NCBI GenBank assembly: GCA_023053685.1
Contig: JALIGW010000001.1
Span: 54,991,359-55,055,358 of the forward strand
Reading direction: 5' to 3'
DNA length: 64,000 nt
Source: Diadophis punctatus similis
Taxonomy: Eukaryota; Chordata; Lepidosauria; Squamata; Dipsadidae
The notes under the pieces are model-generated. The model had not been told where the DNA came from. It saw nothing but the letters and a program-made list of their open reading frames with translations, and searched no databases. Position numbers and translations under genes: made by a program. This document shows positions 23,310-34,058 of the stretch, in pieces (the first letter of the stretch is position 1; each line of letters opens with the position of its first letter).

Positions 23310-23789
23310 CCGTATTTTTCGGAGTATAAGATGCACCCAAGTATAAGACACACCTTAGTTTTGGGGGAGGAAAACAAAGAAAAAAGGCCTCTGCCTCTCA
23401 GCAATTTGCCAAACAGCACACAGCAAACAGCACAGATGATATACACTGTTTGCTGTGTATTTCTGTGTATGTGTGCCTGACCCATAGAAATAGCAAAGAA
23501 TTGGAGAAATGTACATTATGCCAGAAAGTTTTTTTAAATGTAGTCACACTAACTCCTCCCAATTATTTAAATAGATCTACTCCAAGGTAAATCAGGATTT
23601 AACTCTAATACTAAACAGGACACTGTTACATTTCAGACTATACTTGTACAGACCTGTTAAAATTAATTAAAATTTCTGGAAGTATACATTATTCTCTATT
23701 ATTTAAAAGAAGATACAATAGCACTGGGTCTCTTCAGAGCAAGCATTTATTTTAAAAAAGCTTCTTTATTTTGTTAAGTTGTCTAGATA

Positions 23790-24246
23790 CAGGGGTCTCC
23801 AACCTTGGCAACTTTAAGACTTGTGGACTTCAACTCCCAGAATTCCACAGCCAGCAAAGCTGGCTGTGGAATTCTGGGAGTTTAGTTTTAGATTTATTAT
23901 TAGAGTTGGGACCTTGTAGGTCATCTAGCCCAACTCCCTGCTCAAGCAGGAGTTCCTACACCATTTGAGACAGGTGGCAGTCCAGTCTCTCCTTGAAGGT
24001 CGCAAGTGTTGGGGCTCTCACAACCTCCACTGGCAAGCTGTTCCACTGGTTGATCACTCTCACTGTCAGAAAGTTTCTCCTCAATTCCAGGTTGAATCTC
24101 TCCTTGGTCAGCTTACATCCATTATTCCTTGTTTGGCTTTCTGGTGCCATAGAAAACAGTCTGACCCCCTCCTCTCTGTGGTATCCCGCAGAGGTATCTT
24201 TGTGGTAATTTTAAAGTCTTAAAATTGCCAAGGTTGGAGACCCCTG
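23790..24246. mobile_element. hAT-like element nested in the TA-flanked element
   Basis: Termini read CAGGGGTCTCCAACCTTGGC and its complement GCCAAGGTTGGAGACCCCTG. Flanks GTCTAGAT and GTCTAGAA form an 8-bp target duplication, and the empty site is visible in copy 1 (GTTGTCTAGAACAATAATAA). An internal palindrome around CCAGAATTCCACAGCCAGC lies at about 23837-23881. Confidence 0.88.
23886..24187 (-). mobile_element. CR1 LINE 3' fragment nested in the hAT
   Basis: Reverse-complement CR1 3' end: C-terminal codons giving SQTRNNGCKLTKERFNLELR and CHLSQMV, then the GGGCTAGATGACCTACAAGG hallmark and a TAATAAATCTAAAAC tail. It closely resembles the copy at 12610-13620 and is strongly 5' truncated. 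Confidence 0.92.
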
Positions 24247-24331
24247 GTCTAGAACAATAATAAAGCAGTCTTTAAAAAATAAGTCTAACAATTTGAACAT
24301 TCTACAGACATTTATAGTTATTCACTTACCC

Positions 24332-25409
24332 TAAGGTGACCAGACGTCCCGATTTTGGCGGGACAGACCCGCTTTTTAATGCTTTGTCCCGCGTCCCACC
24401 CGTCCTCTAAAAAGTCCCGATTTTTTGAAAGAATGCACGACAAGCTATGGCATTCTTTCCAAAAATCAGCCTGAAGGGGGGGCATGCGAGATTGAGGGGG
24501 AGTTAAAACTCCGAGAGTTTTAAGCCAGCCATGTTGGGTCGGGCTCCGTCTAATGAGCCCCCGCTTCTTCCTCCAACCAGACGCGCGCCCGAGCGACAGG
24601 CTTCCGATTCAGTCCCCTCTATTCACGGGGTGGCGCGGGGCGGGGCAGAGCGAACCCTGGGGGGGGAGCGCCACTTTGCACTTGTCTTTCAGTCTGTGCC
24701 GCGGCAAAAGGGGCAGGGCTGGGCGCGCGTCCTACCTGGGACTTTTCCTGGTAGCTCCAATCGCGTTCCTTGCTAATAGCGTCCAGAGCAGAGCAGCCCC
24801 TTCCAAAAGATCGCGAGACGTTATCTTTTGGAAGGGGCTGCTCTGCTCTGGGCGCTATTAGCAAGGAACGTGACTGGAGCTACCGGGAAAAGTCCCAGGT
24901 AGGACGTGCGTCTCGCGCTGGGGGTTGGGTGGGCGGGGCAGGACTGGCGGCCAACTACCTGAGCGATGGAGGCGCGGCGGCCGGTTTGGGGCTCGGGGCG
25001 GACCCCGGAGGCCCCACCACCCCCACCGGATCGCACAGAGCGGACATGCAGGCACCGGCCGAGACGCCTAGAAACGGCTAAAAAGCCCTCCCCCCCGCCA
25101 CTTGTTTTCCTCTTTTGCGCCTGCGCACGCTGGGCCCGAGCATGGGGGAAGAATTAAAACAGCGCACCGAGAGCGTCACCTGAGACGGTTGTAAGGATCT
25201 TGCCAGCCAGCCAGCCCAAGCCATTGCCGGCTCCCGAAGGGGAGGCGGGAGGCGAGGAAAGGCCTCCACCCTCCCCCCCTCCACCCACCTGGATGCCGAC
25301 ATTTGCCTTCTTTTGCCCTCTGCGCATGCGCAGAGGGCAAAACTCAAATGGAGAAACCCACCCCCGTCAATGGTGTCCCGCTTGAAGAAAAAAAAATCTG
25401 GTCACTTTA
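24332..25409. mobile_element. Non-autonomous GC-rich DNA transposon, hAT-like (copy 2)
   Basis: Termini TAAGGTGACCAGACGTCCCG and its near complement at the right, with a perfect 8-bp target duplication ACTTACCC (24324-24331 and 25410-25417). The empty site is visible in the TA-flanked copy 1. The interior is very GC-rich, includes an 88-bp-arm inverted repeat (24724-24910), and differs from the interior of the element at 15144 apart from the terminal GTCCCGC blocks. No transposase is seen. Confidence 0.9.
24724..24910. repeat. Long inverted repeat with 11-nt spacer
   Basis: Arms 24724-24811 and 24823-24910 are nearly perfect complements, including CAGAGCAGAGCAGCCCCTTC, CTAATAGCG and GTCCTACCTGGGACTTTTCC with a few substitutions. 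The spacer is CGCGAGACGTT. Confidence 0.92.
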
Positions 25410-25785
25410 ACTTACCCCCTTGCATCCAGTTCAGTAGAAAATAAAAATCTGCATGTCTCTCCCAGCTATTTGCCTCTTTGCAGCTAGTTTCAGTTTCATT
25501 TTAGCACGTGGCAAATCAGCTGGGGGTCGGGAAGCTGCTAATGACTTGCTTGGCTTAATAGGCTCTTCCCTGTTTGCTGCAAGCAGATAAATTGCTGAAA
25601 GAAAGAGGCCAAAGGGTGGGGGGTGGGTGGGTATTCAGTGTATAAGACGCACCCAAGTTTTCACCCTCTTTTGGGGGGTAAAAAGGTGTGTCTTATACTC
25701 CGAAAAATACGGTATATATCTTTGGATATGTACTGTATACGTCTTCGGATACATCTTTAAATATTTACTATTTCATTACTTTTAG

Positions 25786-26127
25786 GTCACCCAGTCAGCG
25801 GTAGCAAAGTTAAACAAAGAACTAACAACAGTGGATGGATTTGTTGAACATTTGCTATATCTTCAGGAAATTTCCTCACAACTACCAAATATAAAAGTTG
25901 ACTATCACTATCTTTCTGAGCTCCACTTCATTGCAAATGATTATAACATCTTTCTCCCACATCAGCAGCTTGCTCTCTATCAAACTGTTGTGCGAACACT
26001 CCAGAATCTTCAATCAACTATCCTTATCTGTGAAAAATTGAAGGATGATTATGTTATTAAGTTTAATGAAAGTTTGGGAGAATTTATGGATAATTTACAG
26101 GTTGAAATGAAAGAATACAAAAGCAAG
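25786..26127 (+). CDS. Dynein heavy chain exon F (tail)
   Basis: 342-nt (114-codon) exon, phase 0 at both ends, between CTTTTAG and GTAATA. It starts VTQSAVAKLNKELTTVDGFV and ends VEMKEYKSK, a helix-rich tail segment with coiled-coil character. It directly follows the nested transposon stack, only 73 bp after the last element. Confidence 0.92.
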
Positions 26128-26630
26128 GTAATAGGGTAATAACAAATATATTTGCATCTGCTTCATAGTAGTAAGGTAAAAAATCCTAAAGCAAAATACA
26201 TACAATTACTATTATTTTATTTGTTTATTAGATTATTTGCTGCCCATCTTGCTGTGGGGCTACTCTAGACAGCTTACAACAATAAAATGGAAAAATGATT
26301 TTTAAAATGTAAAAATAACAATAGTAAAGGAATAAATTAATAAAAATAAATAGTGGAAGTACAATAATATGACATTAAAAAGATGAGCAAAGAGAGAGCA
26401 GGAAGCACAGGGGCGAGGTGGGGTCAGTTAGTGCAGCAGCAACCTCCAGTAATGTAGTCCCCTATTGGATCCCCAGGCCAACTGGCAGAGCCAGGTCTTC
26501 AGGTCCTTGCAGAAGAATAGGAGTATGGAGGCAAATTTCACCCTAGGGGGCAGGATGTTCCAAAGGTCTGGTGCTATAGCAGAGAAAACTGTTCTCCTGG
26601 ATACTGTGAATTGGAGTTTTTAAAAAAATT
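26128..26630. mobile_element. Intron with an ancient dispersed repeat
   Basis: About 26215-26620 resembles a widespread reptile repeat: GCTCTACAACAATAAAA-like strings, CAACTGGCAGAGCCAGGTCT, then GGATGTTCCAAAGGTCTGGT. A related copy is at 44585-44830. I cannot assign it to a family. Confidence 0.4.
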
Positions 26631-26639
26631 ATTATTATT

Positions 26640-28405
26640 ATTTTGGCCAAGCATATATAAGATTACAGTATAAGTATAAACATGTATACATGAGATGGTT
26701 ATAAGTACATGGGAACATTAGGACAGGGACGATGGCACGTTGGTGCGCTTATGCACGCCCCTTACAGACCTCTTAGGAATGCGGTGAGGTCAACAGTAGA
26801 CAGTCTAAGGTTAAAGTTTTGGGGATTAGGGGAAGAAACCACAGAGTCTGGTAATGTATTCCAGGCATTGACCACTCTGTTGCTGAAGTCGTATTTTCTA
26901 CAATCGAGTTCGGTGCGGTTTACCTTAAGTTTGTATCTATTGTATGCTCGTGTATTGTTGCGGTTGAAGCTGAAGTAGTCATTGACGGGTAGGACATTGT
27001 ACCAGATAATTTTATGTGCTATACTTAGGTCAGACCTAAGGCGGCGTAGTTCTAAATTGTCTAAGCCCAAAATTTCAAGTCTGATGCCATAAGGTATTCT
27101 GTTGCGAGTAGAGGAATGGAGGACTCTTCTCGTGAAATATCTCTGGACATTCTCAATTGTATTCATGTCCGATATGTAGTGCTGGTTCCAGACAGATGAG
27201 CTTTATTCAAGAATTGGTCTAGCAAATGTTTTGTATGCTCTAGTTAAAAGTACAATATTACCAGAGAAGAAGCTACGCAAGATTGGGTTAACAATCTTAA
27301 TGGTTTTTTGGCAATGTTGTTACAGTGGGCTCTGGCACTTAGCTCATTAGAGTTGAGTACACCAAGGTCCTTGATGGAGTGAGGATCGTCTACAAGGTCT
27401 TGTCCATCCAGCTTGTATTTTATGTTTTGATTTTTTTTTACCAATGTGTAAGACAGAGCATTTGTTGGTTGAGATTTGAAGTTACCACTTGTTTGACCAT
27501 TCTGACACATAGTCAAGGTCTTTTTGAAGAGTAGCAGCATTATGGGTGGGGTTGAATAGTTTTACATTATCAGCGAAGAGAATGCAGTTGTTTTTAATAT
27601 GATCGCAAAGATCATTTATGTAAAGTATAAAAAGTGTTGGCCCTAAAATGCTGCCTTGGGGGACACTGCTGTTAAAAATTACAGGATTTGATATAGTGTT
27701 CAATATTTTGACCACTTGTTGCCTGTTTGACAGGAACGCAGTTATCCATTTATGCAGGGGGCCAGAAATGCCATAAGATTGCAGTTTTAGAAGCAGTTTA
27801 TCGTGCACCACTGAATGAAAGGCTTTACAGAAATTTAAATTGCGTCTATTGCTTTGCCTTGATCGAGTTGTGTAGTCCATATGTTTTTGCAGTATAGGAG
27901 TTGCAGATTACAGGATAAAGTTTTCCTGAAATCAAATTGTTTGTTAGAGAGTAGGTTGTTTGTTTCTAAGTGGAGGTTAATAGATTGGTTTATGATTGAT
28001 TCCATAACTTTGCAGGTGATGCAACATAAAGAGATTGGTCTATAATTTTCGACTAAGCTGGGGTCTCCTTTTTTGAAGATAGGGATGACCGTGGCTAGGG
28101 ACCATAGGTTGGGCAGGGAGCCGGTCTTGAAAGATATTTCAAAGATTATGCTTAGAAGTTCTGCTAAGGCAGAAGAAAGCTTTTTTAAGAAGTAAGCACA
28201 TAGTCCATCAGATCCAGTTAATAGAGATGGTTTTAGGCTGTGTAGTACTTTTTCAACGTTATCTTCTGTAAAATCAATTTGTGTTAGATCATTGTAACTA
28301 ATTGTGGTACAACTAGGAAATATTGGACATGAGCCATTGCTGTTTACAAAGACTGAGCCGAAGAATGTTTAAAAAGTTGGCTTTAATGGCTTCATTATTG
28401 ACAAA
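26640..28405 (-). mobile_element. LINE (CR1/L2 superfamily), reverse transcriptase and 3' end
   Basis: Minus-strand frames encode a degenerate reverse transcriptase: SSVPQGSILGPTLFILYIND, then CILFADNVKLF where the usual FADD has become FADN, and the C-terminal DLSIAHKIIWYNVLPVNDYF to the stop at about 26762. Several frameshifts separate the pieces. The 3' UTR ends near 26640 in an (AAT)n tail. Two plus-strand 3' ends of the same family are at 5037 and 28955. Confidence 0.88.
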
Positions 28406-28429
28406 GTTCCTCGACCAATGGGATCCTCA

Positions 28430-28925
28430 GCAGGCCTCTCTGTCAGCATGAGTAAGACAGGTTTGTTTTAGTGGGACAAGATGGACTTGTTCATTCCACA
28501 GGCCCCAAAGACTGCTGATGCTGCCACTCCTTGTACCAGTTGAAGTTCTGAATGCAATTCAAGGATACCCCCATGTAAAGTGCATTAAAGTATTCCAGCT
28601 GAAAGTTTACTAAAGCTTGAGTAACTGAGTACATGGAGTCCTGATCCAAGAAAGGCCGCAGCTGGTGTACTAACCAAAGCTGTGCAAAAACTCTCCTAGA
28701 CATGACTGCAACCTGATCTTTGAGCAGACGTCGTGAGTCCAAGAGAACCCCTAAATTGCATACTGGTTCTGAACATGATAAAGATGTCAAAGTCATGCAT
28801 CTTGAAGCTCCATGCACCCAAAGTCACTCGGTCTTGCCAGGGTTCAGTCATAACCCACTGCTCTCCATCCAGGCCCCTACAGCCTCTACTGATAAATACC
28901 TGAGAGGGTTGTGACAGCACAGAAG
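28430..28925 (-). mobile_element. L2-like LINE relic, C-terminal part
   Basis: The minus strand encodes CNLGVLLDSRRLLKDQVAVM, then QLRPFLDQDS and ALVNFQLEYFNALYMG, the conserved end of L2 reverse transcriptases, with decay. Confidence 0.75.
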
Positions 28926-28954
28926 GATTTTATCTTCTATTCCCCACCAATTAA

Positions 28955-29392
28955 TTCCCCACCTTCGGCACGACCTAAGCATAGCTCATAAAATTATCTG
29001 CTACAACGTCCTTCCTGTCAACGACTACTTCAGCTTCAACCACAACAATACACGAGCACACAACAGATACAAACTCAAAGTGAACTGCTCCAAACTTGAC
29101 TGTAGAAAATACGACTTTAGCAACAGAGTGGTAAATGCCTGGAACTCACTGCCTGACATTGTGGTTTTGTCACCAAACCCCAAAACTTTACCCTTAGACT
29201 GTCCACTGTTGACCTCACCCGATTCCTAAGAGGTCAGTAAGGGGCGTGCATAAGTGCACCAGCGTGCCTACCGTCCCTGTCCTAATGTTCCCTCTTATTA
29301 GTACTCATTTTATGTATATAAACAATGTTATATCTATGTATATTACCAACAGGTACTTGACAAAAATAAATAAATAAATAAAAATAAAAAAT
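28955..29392 (+). mobile_element. LINE 3' end (same family as 26640-28405)
   Basis: Encodes a decayed copy of HDLSIAHKIICYNVLPVNDY and downstream, then the block CCTAAGAGGTCAGTAAGGGG, and an (AAAT)n tail. It lies between two parts of an older L2-like LINE, apparently as an insertion. Confidence 0.85.
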
Positions 29393-29399
29393 TAGTCAG

Positions 29400-29850
29400 A
29401 ACTGAAGAAGCTTCTTGTATGAGAAGTGAAACTTTTCAAGAGGAAAAAAAATCAAGACAGTTTAGTTTCCTTTTGAAAAGCACCTTTGGGCCAACCATGT
29501 CCTGGATGACTGAAAATATCCATAGACATTAAGCATATTGATGATATTTTGACCCATGGTGACGGATGATCTTACCCAGTAGCATCATGTAGATGTTAAA
29601 CAGGAGTGGAAAGAGTATCGAGCCCTGTGGTACACCATAAGAGAGCAGCTAGAGAATGACAATCAACACCAATTGGGAACAACCTTTTAGAAAGGAGCTA
29701 ATTTAGTGCAGACTGTGCACTCAGTCCTAAGTTCCATAGCCGGCCCAAAGGATACCAAATTCGATGGTATTGAAAGTTTCTGAGAAGTCAAGGAGAGCCA
29801 AGATGGTTGCACTAACTCCCACTCTTTTCAGATTTTGATATGACCTCAAG
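29400..29850 (-). mobile_element. Dispersed repeat and L2-like reverse-transcriptase relic
   Basis: 29400-29530 contains GAAGAAGCTTCTTGTATGAG, a phrase common in vertebrate repeats that I cannot assign. About 29560-29840 reads on the minus strand as a decayed QGSILF...[13 protein letters not shown] region, probably the upstream part of the L2 relic at 28430. Confidence 0.5.
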
Positions 29851-30442
29851 AGTTTTTTCTATTTTTAAAAAATGTCATTTAGAAATTATTTCTATTTCAG
29901 GTTTACACAGAATGGAAATGCTGATGTTAACCTGAATGGAAATGCTGAGGAAAACCTGATCTAGACTTAGAAATAACACTCATTGTGAAACACTTCAATG
30001 CAATAAGCAAAAACTGATTCATAATTTTTAACAATAATGAAAAAAAGTTCCTGCTTCTTTTCTCCTGTGTATGTCAATTGTTCTTCCATTCTTCCAAGTT
30101 ACTCCCATCTTTCCTTTTCTGTCTTGAGCCCTATAGCACATGCAGTAGTAATTGTGTGTGAAAGGCAGAAGAGTAGGAGAATTTAATCTTCCCTCTACAG
30201 TCTACTTTTGCTAATTGGGAAATTGAATGCATTCCAATTCGGGGGTGATAATTCTTTCAAATCCGTTGTCTTTATTTTAATGTTTACAGTGGTAGTAATA
30301 GCAGCCCTTTTCTATGTAGTAGCACCATTATAAAATTAAAGCAGCAATCACCAAACTTTGTGAAATCCTGTCACACCCAATTATGCATAAAAGTATAGCC
30401 ATTCTTCTCTGAAAAAAGAAAGAGAGAATGTATGTTGTAGGA
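29851..30442. other. Intron, no recognised element
   Basis: It holds a short duplication of AATGGAAATGCTGA units (29911-29960). Nothing else is recognised. Confidence 0.45.
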
Positions 30443-30869
30443 CAGTGATGGCGAACCTTTTTTTCCTCGAGTGCCGAAATAGTGCACGTGCGCGCTATCA
30501 CACGCGCCTGCGTGCCCACACCCATAATTAAAAGCCCCTCACTTGCTCCACCCCCCTGTGCATGCGTGCATGACCCATCCCACTCCCCCGTTTCCCGACT
30601 TCCAGTGGGTCCGGTAGGCCCGTTTTTCGCCCTCCCCAGGCTCCAGAGGCTTTCTTGGAGCTTGGGGAGGGCAAAAACGCTCCACCCCCGCCACCCTGGA
30701 GGCCCTCCAGAGGCCAAAATCGCCCTCCCAGAGCCTCTGCGCGAGCCAAAAATCAGCTGGTGGGCACGCACATGCACACTGGAGCTGAGCTAGGGCAACA
30801 GCTCGTGTGCCGGCAGATATGGCTCCGTGTGCCACCTGTGGCACCCGTGCCATAGGTTCGCCATCACTG
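30443..30869. mobile_element. Non-autonomous hAT, OposCharlie-like
   Basis: Termini CAGTGATGGCGAACCTTTTT and CATAGGTTCGCCATCACTG are inverted repeats, and the perfect target duplication TTGTAGGA flanks both ends. The 427-bp body is GC-rich without a transposase. A close sibling is at 47224. The resemblance to OposCharlie1-type termini is from memory. Confidence 0.92.
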
Positions 30870-30994
30870 TTGTAGGATATAGGCAACTTTGTTCAGTGTA
30901 ATGGACCAATTTGGATTTTTAAAAAATATTTCCTTAATTTTGCCCAACTATAATTATTTCTTTGTTATTAATTGTTATTCATTTTGTTGTTTAG

Positions 30995-31388
30995 GTGAGA
31001 AATCCTGTCCTCCTCCTTAGTGAAACCCTGCCTAAGACAGCTAAAGAAATGATTGGAAATCTTATTGAAGAAGCAGGAATTATCAGTGAGAAAATTTTAA
31101 ATTATGCAAATTACCAGCATGTGCTTGATGGTGCCATTGGTGACATGAAATCATTGTCTGTGGAAAAACTGTCTCACAGAAGTCAGGCTGGAGATTCTCA
31201 GAGAGTGCATGCTGAACTCTCAGAAATTGAAAGTGAACTACAGTTACGTAAATTGTTATGGGATTCACATGAAGATTGGGCAAAACTTATCTTTAAGTGG
31301 AAACACACAATTTTTTGGAATCTTGATGTAGATGTAATTCAAAGTGAGGTTAACAGATTCATGCAGAGAATTCATATTCTTGAAAAAG
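30995..31388 (+). CDS. Dynein heavy chain exon G (tail to linker)
   Basis: 394-nt exon after GTTTAG, in phase 0, out phase 1 before GTAAAT. It encodes 131 residues starting VRNPVLLLSETLPKTAKEMI and including ELQLRKLLWDSHEDWAKLIF and FWNLDVDVIQSEVNRFMQRI. The LLWDS..EW-like pattern is typical of the segment just before the dynein linker, where DHC_N2 begins. Confidence 0.95.
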
Positions 31389-32472
31389 GTAAATGTTTGA
31401 TAATTGCAATAATTATGAATTAATCGAAACAAAATATTTTATGAATTAAAATTATTTTGAAATTAAGTGATGACCAATTTTGTTTTAGCCAAATGGTAAA
31501 ACATTATTAAAGGAAGTCTATCTTTTTTGTTTTTAATTCTGAGATTATTTTGATTTGATGCATTGATAACAAAATGTTATTTTACAAAGATCATACAAGT
31601 CACGCTTTTGCAAATTTTACCCCCCTTTTCATTGATTTATTGTATAAAAATAATTTTTAAACTTTGCAGGTGAACGATTTTGTGTTAAAACTTTTTATAT
31701 GCATATTTGGATTATAGTTATGTGGAGTATTAGTAAATATTCATGTGCTAACTATTAGAATTAATTGTGATAAATAAGATCATAATTGACTATAGTGAAA
31801 ATCTTTAATATAAAGCCAACAATGGATTGGTGTCACAGGGGGTTAGAAAGATAGAAAACAAAATTGGAGCATAGCCATATGTGCACATAAGTTTTCAGGA
31901 GAACTATTTTCAATAAGTTTGGAGATGTACTAGGCATGATCCCAGAATAGAAATTAACAAACAGAACACAGAAGAGTTGGAAACATCTCAAAAATTAGAT
32001 ACTGAAAGTACAGTTGGGCAACAATGGGAAAAATAGAGGGTAGCTTACAAAATAGTTATTGATGCATAGGAGCTTTTGACTGGGCTATGATTTTAAAGGA
32101 AAATGAATGAGAAATGGAGAATATGTGTAATCATCAAAGAAACATATGAAGTTGCTAATATCTGCAGAAATAAGTCATAAAGGCTAAACCATGCGCACAG
32201 CATGAAAAGCTTAGAATTAAAAAGGAAGCTAAAGACATAAAAAGAATTTTCAGTGTATCAGTTATAAATGGGAAAAAAGAAAGGAATGGCTCCACTGGTT
32301 GAAAAATGAAAGGATAGTAACAGGAGAGAGAGAGAGATTGAGATGGGGGAAGGAGTAGAACTTTTCCATTTTTGCTGTGCTTCAGTCTTCTTCCAAGAGA
32401 GAATTTTGTTCAAATGGCTCAAAGATAAGTAAAGGGGTTATGAAGGAGTGCCTGGCTATCATATACAGTATG
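31389..32472. other. Intron, no recognised element
   Basis: Unassigned AT-rich sequence with a short GA run at 32322-32336. Confidence 0.45.
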
Positions 32473-32695
32473 TGTTATGTATTGTATATAGTGTATAGTT
32501 GTCAGTTGAAGTTCTCATTCTGGTCCTCTGTTGGAGCAGGAAAATGCTCTCTCCTTATTGGTTGTTTGGCTGATCAGTCTCCTATAAAAGGAACTGTATC
32601 AGCCAGGGAGTTCAGTTGCCTCACAGGCAGTATTGAATAAAGAGCTGTTAGAAATCACTCTAGCCTCACCTCCATTCTTCGCCCGGAACGTAACA
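32473..32695 (+). repeat. 5' LTR of the gypsy element
   Basis: Starts TGTTATGTATTG and ends GAACGTAACA (TG...CA). It includes a TATA-like CCTATAAAAGGAAC and a polyadenylation signal in TTGAATAAAGAGC. A likely primer-binding site, TGGTGACGAAGGTGGGA, follows. Confidence 0.9.
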
Positions 32696-32865
32696 CTGGT
32701 GACGAAGGTGGGATTGAATGGAAACTGAGGCTGCAAAGAGCTGATCACTGTGAGCTGACCCACTCAGAGCTGAATCACCGGAGCTGATCCACAGTTGCTG
32801 CCACTTCATTGACCACAGATGCCTCAACCCAGATTGCCTGGGGGCTCATCCTGGTCTCTTGAAAA

Positions 32866-33908
32866 ATGGCTGCACTACTGCCTTTTGCTCCATACAACCC
32901 AGCTTCTAAGACATGGGACTCCTACCTTGCTCGTTTTGACTGCTTCCTCGAAGCCAATGACTTTGCTGAGATAATTGACAACAGGAAAAGGGCACTTTTC
33001 CTAAACTTCTGCACCCAAAGATCTTTGAGATGGCTAGGGCTCTCCTCGCTCCAGTGGCCATTCAGTCTGCACTGTGGGACGTACTGCAGAGCAAGCTACA
33101 GACTCACTATGCGCCTAAACCTTAGTGAATCGCACGTCGGCACACATTCCATCATCGGAATCAGGCTGAAAATGAATCCATCAACAAATACTTTGCCGCC
33201 CTTCATTATGAGTTCAGGGACTTAGATGACGCTGTCTTGGACAGGGTGGTCTGTGGTTTGAGGGACATCAAGCTACAGCGGCGCCTGCTTGCAAAAACAA
33301 ACCTCACCCTGCAGATGGTGCTCGTTGAGGCACAAGCAGCCGAAATGTCCAATCAACTAACGACTGAGATTCAAAAATCAAACAGCCCACCAGCATCGTG
33401 GAAACCAGTCACTGTGCACCATGAAGATGCTAACCACGGTGAATCAGCAGATGAGGACGATGACGTCTATCGCCTCAAATCCTCCAAGGAGAGGAATGTG
33501 GCCACAGAAAAGAGGCAACCAGCATGTGTTGGTTGTAGCAGCAGTCACCCACGAATGGCATGTAAGTTCAAGAATGCCATCTGTCAAAGATGTGAAAAAA
33601 AAGGACATTTGGCCAGGGTTAGGGTTAGGGTTAGGTCGCGCAATCCAACAGACAGCTACCACTGCGGCCCCAGAAACGTGCCCCAAAAGAATACAGAGGA
33701 CTGCTTCACTGTCTCCAGAGGTACCTGCAAGACAGAAGCAGTCATTGGTCAAGCCATTCTCTCATCTTGCAAGAAGGTTCATGTCACTGTCCTGATTGAG
33801 GGGTCCTCTTGCCGCATGGAGGTGTACATGGTATCTTCAATGACCATCATCTTGTGGAGTACACTAAAGAGATTTTGTTGTAGCACTTTATTTAATGTAC
33901 ATTTATAG
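32866..33908 (+). pseudogene. Gypsy gag
   Basis: Frames starting MAALLPFAPYNPASKTWDSY and continuing at 33237 (DRVVCGLRDIKLQRRLLAKT) match gypsy capsid. A zinc-knuckle region reads CQRCEKKGHLARV, but the expected final Cys of CX2CX4HX4C is replaced by a VRVRVR repeat encoded by GGTTAG hexamers. A frameshift near 33050-33230 splits the capsid. Confidence 0.85.
33617..33636 (+). repeat. Short telomere-like GGGTTA repeat inside gag
   Basis: About three and a half GGGTTA hexamers in the zinc-knuckle codons, between GGCCA and GTCGCGC. Confidence 0.9.
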
Positions 33909-34058
33909 TCTGCGCAAGTGCCAAAAATCTCAAAGAGACAGTTGGACTACCACCATATTCATCTCCAAGACTACCAGGGGAACAGCATTCCTGTCATCGG
34001 AATTGGCACCTTTAGAGTATCTTTCAAGGACTTTTCGGGCCCACTGTGACTGCTCGTA

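Larger units (their letters stand above)
23310..25712. mobile_element. TA-flanked DNA transposon, copy 2, carrying nested insertions
   Basis: It has the same termini as 8909-9831 (CCGTATTTTTCGGAGTATAA at the left, its complement at the right), with TA on both sides. The internal sequence is also shared, for example ACACTGTTTGCTGTGTATTT and TAGTCACACTAACTCCTCCC. Comparison with copy 1 shows two clean insertions, at about 23789-24246 and 24332-25409. Confidence 0.85.

Noticed and set aside
30328..30886. Open frames on both strands in a GC-rich block
   Set aside because: Inside a 427-bp hAT element with target duplications; no transposase similarity.
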